Positions 8,429-21,339 of a stretch of DNA of 64,000 bases are shown here, one piece after another. Below the pieces are notes generated by a model, which was not told the DNA's origin, ran no database searches, and saw nothing but the letters and a program-made list of their open reading frames with translations. The stretch's first letter is position 1. Every line of letters starts with the position of its first letter. The stretch covers positions 1,054,001-1,118,000 of the forward strand of contig NZ_KK073874.1 in NCBI RefSeq assembly GCF_000585375.1, given 5' to 3'. The DNA is from Cryptosporangium arvum DSM 44712. GTDB taxonomy: Bacteria; Actinomycetota; Actinomycetes; Mycobacteriales; Cryptosporangiaceae. Both the position numbers and the translations under genes were made by a program.

Positions 8429-8994
8429 ACCGCGGCTCACCGCTCGCCCTCGTGGTCGCGCTCGTGCTCTGCCTCGGTGCGACGGCGGTCGGCTACGTCC
8501 ACACCCAGCCCGACGCGTACACCAGCACGTCCGTGCTCAGCCTGTCACCGCGTGACCCCGGCGAAGTCGGCTCGGACGACCTGACGCTGGCCACCAGCCG
8601 GTACGTCGCCTACCTGTCGGCTCCGGCGACGCTCGACGCGCTCTCCGGGACGCTCGGGGTCCGGGCCGCGACCACCGCGAAGAGCACCACCGTCGTCCAG
8701 CAGCCGGGCACGGTCAACCTGCGGATCAGCGTCACCGGGCCGGACGCCCGCGACGGGGCCGAGATCGCGAACGCGCTGGCCCGGGCCGGCGTGCGCCAGA
8801 GCGTCGACGACGATCAGGTCGTCGTCGACCTGATCGTCCCGGCGGTCGTGCCCTCCGCGCCCAGCGGACCGCCACGCACGCTGCTCTACCTGGTGAGCGG
8901 GGCCGGCGTGCTGTGCCTGGCCGTCCTCGCCCTGCTAGCGCTCGGCTACGCCCGCCCCCGTGAGCGCGAGGTCGTCGAGGTCGTCCGCGGTTAG
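8425..8994 (+). CDS. Short Wzz-like protein, paralogue of the 4791 gene
   Basis: 189 residues, starting with GTG inside the GTGA overlap with the preceding stop. Transmembrane helix 1 is at ~6-23 (PLALVVALVLCLGATAVGYV). An extracytoplasmic domain follows with SRYVAYLSAPATLDALSG, and helix 2 lies near 152-176 (LYLVSGAGVLCLAVLALLAL). Topology and the RYVAY motif match the chain-length protein at 4791-5585, but the cytoplasmic tail is very short. There is no kinase domain. A role in polymer length or export is inferred. Its last 60 bases overlap the convergent aldo/keto reductase gene. Confidence 0.68.
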   Translation: MNRGSPLALVVALVLCLGATAVGYVHTQPDAYTSTSVLSLSPRDPGEVGSDDLTLATSRYVAYLSAPATLDALSGTLGVRAATTAKSTTVVQQPGTVNLRISVTGPDARDGAEIANALARAGVRQSVDDDQVVVDLIVPAVVPSAPSGPPRTLLYLVSGAGVLCLAVLALLALGYARPREREVVEVVRG

Positions 8995-9762
8995 CGCGAC
9001 CCGGGTCGCGGCGACGTTGTCCTGGAGATACCGCCGCTTGGTCGTACCGGGGACGGGGATCACGTGGTCGCCCTGGGCCAGCACCCAGGCGATCGCGGCC
9101 TGGACCGGGGTGGCCCGGTGCCGCTCCGCCACCGCACGCAGCGGTTGCAGAGAATTCACCGACCCACGTCCCAGAGGCGCGAACGGGACGAACGCCGCAC
9201 CGTTCGCGCGGCACCACTCGATCACGCCCGTCTCCAGCGGCGCCCGGTGCCACAGCGAGAACTCCGACTGCACGGCCGAGACCGGGTGGATCGCGTGCGC
9301 CTCGGCGGCCTGCTCGGGCGTCACCTCGGACAAGCCCAGGTGACGCACCTTGCCTTTCTCGACCAGCGACGCCAGCGCGCCCCAGCTCTCGGCCAGCGGC
9401 ACGGCCGGATCCACGCGGTGCAGGTAATAGAGGTCGACGACGTCGCTGCCGAGCCGGTAGAGGCTCGCGTCGATCGCGGTCCCGATGTGGTCGGGCGAGC
9501 CGTCGACGCCGCCGTCCACCAACCCGGCCTTGCTGGCGAGCGTCACCTCGGCGCGGTGCCCGCGTAACGCCCGCCCGAGGAGTTCCTCGTTGCGGCCGGA
9601 GCCGTAGACGTCGGCGGTGTCGAAGAACGTGATCCCGTGGTCGAGCGCGGAGTGGATCACGGCCCGGGCGACGTCGTCATCGTCGGTCCAGGACAGCGCC
9701 AGGCAGCCGAGCCCGATCGCGCTGACGTGCGGGCCGTCGGCGCCCAGTTGTCGCGTCTTCAT
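8935..9762 (-). CDS. Aldo/keto reductase
   Basis: 275 residues from the ATG at 9762, which follows GGAGG; an upstream in-frame start would add 25 unrelated residues. The TIM-barrel AKR signatures are visible: GITFFDTADVYGSGRNEE with the catalytic Asp and Tyr, LASKAG with the Lys, YYLHRVDP with the His, and a C-terminal VIPVPGTTKRRYLQDN that binds the NADP phosphate. It reduces carbonyls or oxidises alcohols with NADP(H); the substrate is unknown. The 3' end overlaps the convergent Wzz-like gene by 60 bases. Same strand as ppc, 134 bases downstream of it. Confidence 0.9.
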   Translation of the reverse strand: MKTRQLGADGPHVSAIGLGCLALSWTDDDDVARAVIHSALDHGITFFDTADVYGSGRNEELLGRALRGHRAEVTLASKAGLVDGGVDGSPDHIGTAIDASLYRLGSDVVDLYYLHRVDPAVPLAESWGALASLVEKGKVRHLGLSEVTPEQAAEAHAIHPVSAVQSEFSLWHRAPLETGVIEWCRANGAAFVPFAPLGRGSVNSLQPLRAVAERHRATPVQAAIAWVLAQGDHVIPVPGTTKRRYLQDNVAATRVALTADDLDDLALTGAGVAER

Positions 9763-9896
9763 GGAGCTGTCCTCCGTCGAGCAGGACGGGGACCGCACAT
9801 CGTCGTTGATGTATGCGGGGAGTCCGATACTAGGCACGCCGTTCCGGGCCCACGCTTCCCCGTGAGGCCCGTGACCGGAGTGTTTACACAGAGTTT

Positions 9897-12689
9897 TCAG
9901 CCGGTGTTGCGCATTCCGGCGGCGACGCCGTTGATCGTGAGCAGCAACGCACGCTGCAGCTGCGGATCGCTGTCGTCGGCCCGGTACCGCGCCAGCAGCT
10001 CGATCTGCAGGTGGTGCAGCGGCTGCAGGTACGTGTCGCGCACCGCCAGCGTGCGCTGCAGCACCGGCTGCGCGTCGAGCAGCGCCGGCTCGCCGGTGAT
10101 CTCCAGGATCTCCGCGACCGTGCGCTCGTGCTCGGCGACGATCTTGTCGAAGATGTGGCGCAGGCCGGGGTCGACCAGCCGCTCCACGTACCGCCGCGCG
10201 ATCGACAGGTCGGTCTTGACCAGCGTCATCTCGACGTTCGACACGAACGTGCGGAAGAAGTGCCAGCGCGCGTAGGCGTCGGCGAGCAGGTCACCGAGCC
10301 CGGCCTCCCGCGCCGCCGCGAACCCGGTGCCGACGCCGTACCAGCCCGGCACGATCTGCCGGGACTGCGTCCACCCGAACACCCACGGGATCGCCCGCAG
10401 CCCGGCCAGCCCCGAACCGGTGTCGGGGCGCTTCGACGGCCGCGAACCGATGTTCAGCGCGCCGAGCAACTCGGCCGGCGTCGACGCCCAGAAGTACCGG
10501 GGCAGATCCGGGTCGTGGATCAGCTCGCGGTAGGCCTGCTGCGCGGGCGCCGCCACCTTGTCCATCAGGTCCGACCAGCGGTCGAGGTCCTCCTGGGGCT
10601 GGCGCGGCTGGGTGTGCAGCAGCGTCGCCTGCAGCACCGCGGCCACCGTGAGCTCGAGGTTCTCGCGGGCCAGCGACGGCACCGCGTACTTGTCGGAGAT
10701 GACCTCGCCCTGCTCGGTGACCTTGATCGCGCCGTCGAGCGTGCCGTACGGCTGGGCCAGGATCGCCTCGTGCGTGGGGCCACCGCCGCGCCCGACCGTG
10801 CCACCGCGGCCGTGGAACAGCCGCAGCCGGACGCCGTGCTGCTGAGCGACGTCACGCAGGGCGCGCTGCGCCCGGTGGATCTGCCACTGGCTGGACGTGA
10901 TGCCGGCGTCCTTGTTCGAGTCGGAGTACCCGAGCATGACCTCCTGGACGTCGCCGCGTGCGGCGACGATCGCCCGGTAGGCCGGGATCGAGAGCATCCG
11001 GTCGAGGATCTCCCCGGCGACGTTGAGCTCCGCGACCTGCTCGAGCAGCGGCACGAACCCGATCCGGGCCACCCCGGCGTTGACGTCGACGAGCCCGGCC
11101 TCGCGCGCCAGCACGGCCGCGGCCAGCACGTCGTCGACGCCCTCGGTCATCGAGATGATGTAGGACTCGATCACCTCGGGGCCGAACTGGTCGAGGATGT
11201 CGCGGATCGCGCCGAACACCCCGAACGTCTTCGCGCCGGCCTCGTCGAGTTGCACGTCGGGGCCGCCGAGCGGGCGACGCCCGGCCAGCTCCCGGGCCAG
11301 GTACTCGGTGCGGGCCTCGCGGCTGAGCGCCGTGTACGGCTCGTAGAGCTCACCCACCCGGTCGACGAACTGCGCCAGCGCCTGGTGGTGGGCGCCGGAG
11401 TGCTCGCGGATGTCGAGCGTGGCCAGGTGCAGGCCGAACGCCGACACCGTGCGGATCAGCCTCGTCACCGTGCCGTCGGCGATGAGCGTGCCGCGGTGCG
11501 CGCGCAGCGACCGGCGCATGACCTCCAGGTCGGCGACCAGGTCGGTGGAGCCCAGGTAGTCACGCCCCGGCTGGTGCGCCGCGTTGCGGGCCAGCCGGGT
11601 GCGGGTGTTGGCCAGCTTGGCGCGCATGCAGCGGATCTTCAGCCGGTAGGGCTCGGCCGCGTTGACCCGGCGGTACCGGGTCTCCAGCTCCGGCAGGTTC
11701 GCCAGGTCGGCCGCGACGCTCTCCTCGAGCTCCGCCGACACCCCGACGACCCGGTCGGAGACCGACAGCTCCTCGACCAGCTCGGCCAGATCGGCGTCGG
11801 TGTCCCGGATGCCGTACTCGTACTGCAACTTCAGAACGTCCCGCGTGACCTGCGCGTTCACGAACGGGTTGCCGTCCCGGTCGCCACCGATCCAGGTGCC
11901 GAACGTCAGCGGCTTGGCCGTGGACGACACCTCGACGCCCAGATCGGCCAGGATGTCGGCCAGCTCGGTGAGCACCGTGGGAGCGGCGTCGGCGTGCAGG
12001 TCGTTGAGGTAGTAGATCGCGTTGCGGGCCTCGTCGGTGGGCTCCGGCTTCTCCAGCCGCAGCTCGTCGGTCTGCCACAGCAGGTCGACGACCTCGGCGA
12101 GCTCCCGGTTGGTGCGGCGGCTCACGTACGCGGCCGGGGTGCCGGACACCGCGGCCTCGGTGGCCTCGGCCTCCAGCAGATCGGCCACCCGGCGCAGCTT
12201 CGCCAGCGTCGAGCGCCGCGCCGCCTCGGTGGGGTGCGCGGTGAACACCGGCCGCACGGCCAGCTGCTCGGCGCCGGCGGCGATCTCCTCCGACGTCAGC
12301 CCGCGCGCCTTGATGCGCTGCGCGGCGCCCTCCAGCCAGCCGCCCTGGTTGGCCCGGCGGCGGCGCAGATCGCGCCCGCGGTGGGCCTGCTCGGTGATGT
12401 TCGCCAGGTGGAAGTACGTGGCGAACGCGCGGACCAGGCGGATCGCGGTGGGGATGTCGGTGCCGGAGAGCGCGTCGGCCGCCGCGGCGGCGTCGGTGCG
12501 GGCGGCCGCCCGGACCTTCTCGACCAGCTCCAGCAGATCGGGCCCCTCCTGGCGGACGAGCGTCTCGCCGAGCAAGTTGCCCATGCGCCGGATGTCGGCG
12601 CGCAGCTCGCGGTCGGCCTCGTTCGCGTCATCGGGCGCGACGCTGCCGAGACCCCACAGGTCGGACGGGCCTGCATCCGTGTCGGGCAT
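9897..12689 (-). CDS. ppc: Phosphoenolpyruvate carboxylase
   Basis: 930 residues, typical length. It carboxylates PEP with bicarbonate to oxaloacetate, refilling the TCA cycle. The catalytic His lies in [12 protein letters not shown] (His152). The active-site Lys/Arg region is [18 protein letters not shown] (~590) and the glycine-rich loop is [17 protein letters not shown] (~625). The chain ends in [15 protein letters not shown], the conserved C terminus. Divergent from mfd across 280 bases. Confidence 0.98.
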   Translation of the reverse strand: MPDTDAGPSDLWGLGSVAPDDANEADRELRADIRRMGNLLGETLVRQEGPDLLELVEKVRAAARTDAAAAADALSGTDIPTAIRLVRAFATYFHLANITEQAHRGRDLRRRRANQGGWLEGAAQRIKARGLTSEEIAAGAEQLAVRPVFTAHPTEAARRSTLAKLRRVADLLEAEATEAAVSGTPAAYVSRRTNRELAEVVDLLWQTDELRLEKPEPTDEARNAIYYLNDLHADAAPTVLTELADILADLGVEVSSTAKPLTFGTWIGGDRDGNPFVNAQVTRDVLKLQYEYGIRDTDADLAELVEELSVSDRVVGVSAELEESVAADLANLPELETRYRRVNAAEPYRLKIRCMRAKLANTRTRLARNAAHQPGRDYLGSTDLVADLEVMRRSLRAHRGTLIADGTVTRLIRTVSAFGLHLATLDIREHSGAHHQALAQFVDRVGELYEPYTALSREARTEYLARELAGRRPLGGPDVQLDEAGAKTFGVFGAIRDILDQFGPEVIESYIISMTEGVDDVLAAAVLAREAGLVDVNAGVARIGFVPLLEQVAELNVAGEILDRMLSIPAYRAIVAARGDVQEVMLGYSDSNKDAGITSSQWQIHRAQRALRDVAQQHGVRLRLFHGRGGTVGRGGGPTHEAILAQPYGTLDGAIKVTEQGEVISDKYAVPSLARENLELTVAAVLQATLLHTQPRQPQEDLDRWSDLMDKVAAPAQQAYRELIHDPDLPRYFWASTPAELLGALNIGSRPSKRPDTGSGLAGLRAIPWVFGWTQSRQIVPGWYGVGTGFAAAREAGLGDLLADAYARWHFFRTFVSNVEMTLVKTDLSIARRYVERLVDPGLRHIFDKIVAEHERTVAEILEITGEPALLDAQPVLQRTLAVRDTYLQPLHHLQIELLARYRADDSDPQLQRALLLTINGVAAGMRNTG

Positions 12690-12969
12690 GGCTGCTCCCC
12701 GGGATCGAGTCGGACGTCAGGGACGTCGCTGTCCCGCGTTCACCAGCCTAAAGGCTGGCACCGACAGGATCGGGGGCGCGGGCCGCATCGATCAAGTAGT
12801 GGGACGCCGACCGGGGGAACATCCGGGCGGGTCCGCGCGCTGTGTCTCGAGGAAGTTTTCTGTCGGCGCCCCGGCGTAGTCTGGCTCTTGCGTGGCCTCC
12901 GGCTCCCTCCCACTCACCCAGCGGACGGGGCCTGTTCGACGTGCGCGCTGAATCGTAGGAAGGCATTTG
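12690..12969. promoter_or_regulatory. Divergent ppc / mfd intergenic region
   Basis: 280 bases between divergent starts. AGGAAGG at 12958-12964 is the mfd ribosome site. No palindrome or clear sigma-70-like hexamer pair was found on inspection, and no small gene is evident. Confidence 0.35.
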
Positions 12970-16602
<3,633 letters not shown>

Positions 16603-16640
16603 TCGGTCTGAACCTGGAGCCCGCTCGGGGGCTGGAGTCC

Positions 16641-16785
16641 GCCGAGGGGCGGGCTCCCGCTCAGGGGGCGGGCTCCCGCTCAGGGGCGGGCTCCCGCTCA
16701 GGGCGGGAGGTCGCCCGGGGCGGAGGTCGCCCGGGGCGGAGGTCGCCCGGGGGCGGAGGCCGCTCGGGGGCGGGAGGCCGCCCAG
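16641..16785. repeat. GC-rich short tandem repeats between mfd and the FHA gene
   Basis: The convergent spacer 16603-16833 holds no gene. It contains about three tandem copies of an 18-19 base unit GGGGCGGGCTCCCGCTCA (16646-16700). These are followed by about four degenerate copies of a 16-17 base unit related to GGCGGAGGTCGCCCGG (to ~16785). Many units contain inverted complementary parts, so transcripts from either side would be strongly folded and could end here. Confidence 0.7.
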
Positions 16786-16833
16786 GGTGACGCTGCCGCT
16801 CGGCGGCGTCGTTCTGGGCGGGCCCGCCTCTAC

Positions 16834-19038
16834 CTACGGGTTGCGGTGCGATTCGTAGCGGAAGCCCCGGCGTCCGAACACCACTCGGGTGCCTGGGGTG
16901 AGCGTCACCTTGCGGTGGGCCTCCAGGCGCGTCCAGGACTCGCTGTTCGGCGGGGCGATGTGCGTGCCGTTCGCCGACGCGAGGTCGACCACGTTCACGT
17001 CCCAGCCGTCCAGCTCGATCCGGGCGTGGATGCGTGAGACGACGCCCTTCGGGTCGTCGATGCGCAGCGCACGCGCCCGCCCCTGCAGCACGGCCTCGTC
17101 CCGCTCCGGCTCGCGCCCGACCACGTAGTCGGTGTCGAGCCGGAACGTCGCGCCGTCGTCGAGCACCAGCAGCCCCAGCGGAGGCCGGGGGCCGGTCCGT
17201 GACACGTGCGTGAGCTGCGCCATCGAGATGCCGCAGACCGCGCAGTACGGCACACGCGGGTCGTTGAAGTGATCGTTCTTGCAGTAGATGCCGAGCACGA
17301 TCGGGCGGGCGTCGGCTTCCTCGGCCCCGTCCGCGGGAACCGGGCCGGGCGGCGGCTGCACGTCGGCCGGAGGCAGCGGCCCGGACGTCTGCGACCGGTC
17401 CTCCACCTCCGCCTGGTCGCCGATGAGCAGCACGGCCTCGAACGGAGCGGCCGGGTCGTAACCGCCGCCGCTCGCGGCCGGTGGGGCCGACGAGGGCTGC
17501 ACGGCCTGGTCGGCCAGCGGCTGATCGGGCAGCACCGGCGACGGGCCGGTCGGTGTGTGCACCGGACTGTCCGGCGACGAGCCGCCGTCGAACCCGCCGG
17601 GCGGCGCGGAGACCGGGCTGTCGTACCCGCCGAAGCCGCCGGGGGGTGGCGGGGGCAGGGGTGAGGGCTCTCCGAACGGCGGAGGCGGCGGCGGTGCCGA
17701 GTCGCCGAACGGGGTCGGCGGCGGGCCGGGAGGTGCCGGGGGCATCGGGCTGTCGAACGACGCCGGGTCGTCGAACGTCGGCACGCGCGGCGGGTCGTCG
17801 AACGTGGGCACGCGAGATGCGTCGTCGTACGCGGGCATGCGGGGCGGCTCGTCGTACGACGGCGCGGCCGGAGCCGAGAAGGCCGCCGGTGCGTCGTGGC
17901 CACCGCGCTGGACGGAGGCCGCTCCGCGCGGGCCGGCCTCGTCGGCGGGCTCCGCCGAGGGCAGCTCGACCGGCAGCGGACGGGCGGCCGAGTCGTCGGC
18001 GAACGGGTTGTACGCCTCGGTGCTCTGCGGGACGTCGTCGTCCTCGACCTCGGACGGCACCGAGGTGATCGAGGGTGACGTGGGAACCCGCCGGACCACC
18101 TCGGTGGGCGGCGGCACCGCCCGCGACTCGTTCTGGGAGTCCTCGTCCGGGGCCGGCTCGGCGCGGAACGATTCGCGCGTGGCCTCGGTGGACGGGGCCG
18201 GTACCGCGCGGGGCACGTCGGCCGGAGCCGAGGACGGGTCGTCGAACCGGTCGGCCGGGGTCGAGGACGGGTCGCCGAACCGGTCGGCCGGAGCCGAGGA
18301 CGGGTCGCGGTACGGGTCGGCAGGCGTGGGGGTTTCGGCCGGGGTGCCGCGGTAGGCGTCGGCCGGGGCCGCGTCGTGGTGGGCGTCGGCCGGTGACGTG
18401 GCGCGGACGGAGCCGAGATCGTCCGGCGTGGGGAGGGCGTCCGCCTCGGGGCGGGACGGCACGGCACTGAGCGAGCGCACGGGAGCCAGCGGCGCAGCCG
18501 GTCGACCCGCGGGCGAGGGCGCGGCCGCGATCGCGGACGGCACCCCGAACACGAAGCCACCCGCACGCACCACACCGGCGTCGAGCCGCGCCCACGGGTC
18601 GTGCGACCCGCCGCCGAGCGTGTCGAGCGCACCGCGGATCACCCGGGCCGGTGCCGGAATCATCCGGTCGACCCAGGTCAGAGCGTCTCGGCCGTCCAGC
18701 ACGATCTCGCCGTCGTCGGTGACGATCGAGACCTGGGCCGCGCCGTGCACGATCACCGCGACTCCGTCGCCGACCGGCCCGAACGCGGCGAGCGGCGGGA
18801 AGTCGAGGTCCTGGTTGCCCGCGGTGAGCAGCAGGCTGGCCAGGCGTCGCCCGAGGCGCCGTCCGTCGCCGCCCGCGGCCGACGCGATCGCGTCCAGCAC
18901 CTCGGCCGTCCGGTCGTCGTCGCCCTCCGGTGCCGCGTAGAGCAGGACCAGGTCGCCGTAGCGGGCGAGCAGGCCCGAGCCGGCGACCGGCGCGAGCGCG
19001 CGATCGTCCGGTTTCTCGTCGGTGTTACCTGTCGTCAC
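16834..19038 (-). CDS. FHA-domain protein with disordered Pro-rich middle
   Basis: 734 residues. Residues ~20-160 form a compact domain (GLLARYGDLVLLYAAPEGD, FGPVGDGVAVIVHGAAQVSI). A ~370-residue Pro/Asp/Ala-rich disordered region with repeated DPSSAPADRF and DDPPRVPTF-like units follows. Next is a probable zinc-binding stretch (CKNDH, then CAVCG), and finally an FHA domain: YVVGREPERDEAV, VVSRIHARIELDGWDVNV, ASANGTHI. The FHA retains the GR, SRxH and N residues known to read phosphothreonine. A phospho-dependent scaffold is inferred, with the kinases at 27332 and 28129 as likely partners. The stop of the small membrane protein upstream overlaps this start as ATGA. Confidence 0.85.
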   Translation of the reverse strand: MTTGNTDEKPDDRALAPVAGSGLLARYGDLVLLYAAPEGDDDRTAEVLDAIASAAGGDGRRLGRRLASLLLTAGNQDLDFPPLAAFGPVGDGVAVIVHGAAQVSIVTDDGEIVLDGRDALTWVDRMIPAPARVIRGALDTLGGGSHDPWARLDAGVVRAGGFVFGVPSAIAAAPSPAGRPAAPLAPVRSLSAVPSRPEADALPTPDDLGSVRATSPADAHHDAAPADAYRGTPAETPTPADPYRDPSSAPADRFGDPSSTPADRFDDPSSAPADVPRAVPAPSTEATRESFRAEPAPDEDSQNESRAVPPPTEVVRRVPTSPSITSVPSEVEDDDVPQSTEAYNPFADDSAARPLPVELPSAEPADEAGPRGAASVQRGGHDAPAAFSAPAAPSYDEPPRMPAYDDASRVPTFDDPPRVPTFDDPASFDSPMPPAPPGPPPTPFGDSAPPPPPPFGEPSPLPPPPPGGFGGYDSPVSAPPGGFDGGSSPDSPVHTPTGPSPVLPDQPLADQAVQPSSAPPAASGGGYDPAAPFEAVLLIGDQAEVEDRSQTSGPLPPADVQPPPGPVPADGAEEADARPIVLGIYCKNDHFNDPRVPYCAVCGISMAQLTHVSRTGPRPPLGLLVLDDGATFRLDTDYVVGREPERDEAVLQGRARALRIDDPKGVVSRIHARIELDGWDVNVVDLASANGTHIAPPNSESWTRLEAHRKVTLTPGTRVVFGRRGFRYESHRNP

Positions 19039-19478
19039 ACGAACCTCCCACCCCGGAACCGCCAGTGGATCGAGAACACCCGCATCGGGCCGTTCGCGAA
19101 GATCCAGACTGCCACCCAGACGAAGAGGAAGAGAATCCAGTACGAAAGTGACTGCAAACCGCTCAGGCCGTCGATACCCGGGACGGCGCCGGCGAGCAGC
19201 AACCCCCAGATCAACAGGCCCTCATTGATGAACGTGAGTAGCCCGACGAGCGTGGGCCAATCCTTCTCCCACCGCCACTGCATGATCAGGTGGTAGAGCA
19301 ACTCCCACAGCACCCCGATCACCGTGACCGTGACGAGCACGGTGTAGGCGATGCGGTACTTGCTCCCGATCCCGACCTGCAGGGGCAGCAGCGGCGTCAG
19401 GAACAACGCCACCAAGCCGCCGATGACCAGCGTAAACACGATCCGGCTCTGGATCCGTCCCCACAACGTGGGCAGCAT
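19035..19478 (-). CDS. Small four-helix membrane protein
   Basis: 147 residues with about four membrane helices: IVFTLVIGGLVALFLTPLLP, AYTVLVTVTVIGVLWELLYH, LLTFINEGLLIWGLLLAGA and YWILFLFVWVAVWIFA. It ends in a basic tail (HWRFRGGRFV). No family is recognised. Translation is coupled to the FHA gene by an ATGA overlap, and the FAD-type gene lies 32 bases upstream on the same strand, so the three are probably one transcript. A membrane anchor or partner for the FHA protein is inferred. Confidence 0.75.
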   Translation of the reverse strand: MLPTLWGRIQSRIVFTLVIGGLVALFLTPLLPLQVGIGSKYRIAYTVLVTVTVIGVLWELLYHLIMQWRWEKDWPTLVGLLTFINEGLLIWGLLLAGAVPGIDGLSGLQSLSYWILFLFVWVAVWIFANGPMRVFSIHWRFRGGRFV

Positions 19479-19510
19479 CTTTACTCCTGTCTCTGTACGT
19501 GGGGATCAGA

Positions 19511-21226
19511 TCAGATTTGTTGGTTGCGTGCCCACTTGAGCCACTCACTCACGGACCGGGCTGGGCCGATGCGCTTGGCGAAACCTCGCCGGGCCAGGTC
19601 GTCGGCGATCTCCTGAGCGGCCACCTGCAGGCCGAGGAACGTGTCGACGCCGGGGAAGTACCCGCCGAGGGTCGGTGAGCCGGACGCGTACATCCGGCCC
19701 TCGCCGTTGGCGGTGCCCTTCAGCTCGAACGAGCGCTCGACGTCGAGCCGGCCGACCGGGTTGCGACCGACGTTGCTGTGGTCCATCAGGTCGGCCAGCA
19801 GGCGGTGCTCACGGATGTCGGCCTCGAGCCCGGTGCAGTCGATGATGAAGTCGGCCGGGATCTCGCTGACCTGTCCGTTGCCGAACTTCACCCGGCTCAC
19901 GGTGCGGCCGTCGGCGCCGATCGTGACGTCCTCGGCGACGCCCTCCAGCGTGTGGTACCAGTTGCCCGAGCGGCCGGCGTTCATCTGGGCCTGCCAGCGC
20001 CGCCGCCACGGGGTGTTGGTGCCACCCATGTCCTTGTACGCCTGAGCGCGCTCGGCGCCCTCGAGCTTCCGGATCTTCGCCTTGAGCTGGCCGCCCCAGA
20101 CCGACTTCGGGTAGTTGAAGCCCTGGTAGGCGAAACCGTTGCTGCCCGGGCGCCGCAGCCAGGCGTTCTTGCCGTGCGGACCGCTCACGTACGTGCGGAA
20201 CAGGTGGACGATCTGCGTCTGCAGACCGAACTTCTCCCGGTCGTCCATCAGGCGCTGGAGCACGCGGGACGCCACGATGCCGCCGCCGCGGACCAGCACG
20301 GTGCCCGGCCGGGACTTGAGGAACGTGTAGACGTGCTCGTGGTCCTCGTAGGCGTTGACCACGTGGTGGAAGTCCTGGTGCTTGGTGCGGAACTCCTGCA
20401 GCTCGGGCAGGAACTTCAGGCCCGGGTAACCGATGCCCACGTGGACGTACTGCGAGCGGTACGCGACCCGCTTCGTCGGCGCCGCGCCGTCGGGCGGCGT
20501 CAGGATCGTGAAGTAACCGCCGCCGTGGCGACGGCGCACCATCCGCACCTGGCCCTTGACGAGCATCTCCCACCAGCGGATGCGCTTGGCCTCGCGCTCC
20601 AGGTTCTCGAACACCATGCCGGCGCGCGGCGTGTAGAAGTCGGCGAACATCGGCTCGACCAGGACCTGCCATGCCGCTTTGAGCGACTTGTCCTTGATCG
20701 TCTCTTCCATCGCGTACGACGGGAAGCCCCAGATGTTGTCGGGGCGCGACGCGGAGTCGGAGCGGATGCGCTCGGGGCGGGGGATCTGCGAGACCCGGGT
20801 GAGGTACTCGTAGGTCTGCCACGGGTTGTCGATGTTGGACAGGATCCGGATGTTCTGCGTCGGGACGCCGGCGATGCGGAGGTAGTCGACGGTGACGAAC
20901 GAGCCGATACCCCCGCCGATGGTGACGAACGGGATGTCGACGACCGGGATGCCGGCAGCGGCGATCATCTGGTCGGACCACACGCTGGTCTCGAGCAGCT
21001 CGGGCGTCAGGTCGCCCCCGCCGCCAGGAGCCGCCGGGTAGTTCTGCTGCCGGGGCACCGCGGTCTGCGGACCGGGCGCCGGGTACGCGGGTGCCGTCGG
21101 GATCACCGACGTCGGGGGCAGGTGGCGCTGCCCGTCGGCGGGAGGAGCGCCCGCATACCCAGGGCCGACACCACCGGCTTGGTTCGGCGTCCGACCGGGG
21201 TACGGACTGCTCATGTCCCTCACCAT
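19511..21226 (-). CDS. FAD/NAD(P)-binding oxidoreductase-like protein
   Basis: 571 residues; an ATG four codons in (21214) follows GAGG and is an equal start candidate. The first ~80 residues are Pro/Gly-rich and disordered. A Rossmann entry VTIGGGIGSFVTVDYLRIAG follows. A second dinucleotide-binding stretch is TVLVRGGGIVASRVLQRLMD, and a flavoprotein-like end reads DFIIDCTGLEADI and ASGSPTLGGYFPGVDTFLGL. The layout resembles two-dinucleotide flavoproteins, but no known enzyme subfamily could be assigned. Likely co-transcribed with the small membrane protein and the FHA gene. A redox sensor or modifying enzyme in a signalling complex is one inference. Confidence 0.68.
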   Translation of the reverse strand: MVRDMSSPYPGRTPNQAGGVGPGYAGAPPADGQRHLPPTSVIPTAPAYPAPGPQTAVPRQQNYPAAPGGGGDLTPELLETSVWSDQMIAAAGIPVVDIPFVTIGGGIGSFVTVDYLRIAGVPTQNIRILSNIDNPWQTYEYLTRVSQIPRPERIRSDSASRPDNIWGFPSYAMEETIKDKSLKAAWQVLVEPMFADFYTPRAGMVFENLEREAKRIRWWEMLVKGQVRMVRRRHGGGYFTILTPPDGAAPTKRVAYRSQYVHVGIGYPGLKFLPELQEFRTKHQDFHHVVNAYEDHEHVYTFLKSRPGTVLVRGGGIVASRVLQRLMDDREKFGLQTQIVHLFRTYVSGPHGKNAWLRRPGSNGFAYQGFNYPKSVWGGQLKAKIRKLEGAERAQAYKDMGGTNTPWRRRWQAQMNAGRSGNWYHTLEGVAEDVTIGADGRTVSRVKFGNGQVSEIPADFIIDCTGLEADIREHRLLADLMDHSNVGRNPVGRLDVERSFELKGTANGEGRMYASGSPTLGGYFPGVDTFLGLQVAAQEIADDLARRGFAKRIGPARSVSEWLKWARNQQI

Positions 21227-21339
21227 CTTCTTCGCAGCGACGTTTCCGCGACGGAGTCCGCCCGCCGCGCACGGGTGAGGCTAGGGGACGCCCGACGAGA
21301 GCCCGCGAGCTCTGACGCGTATGCGACTCACCGCCCGCG

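Noticed and set aside
16641-16785. CRISPR array
   Set aside because: Units are directly adjacent with no unique spacers of constant length, and no cas genes are nearby.
16661-18595. A second long open frame in another reverse frame within the FHA gene
   Set aside because: The alternative frame is Arg/Pro-rich without motifs, while the chosen frame has FHA and CxxC signatures and ends with an overlapping start codon.
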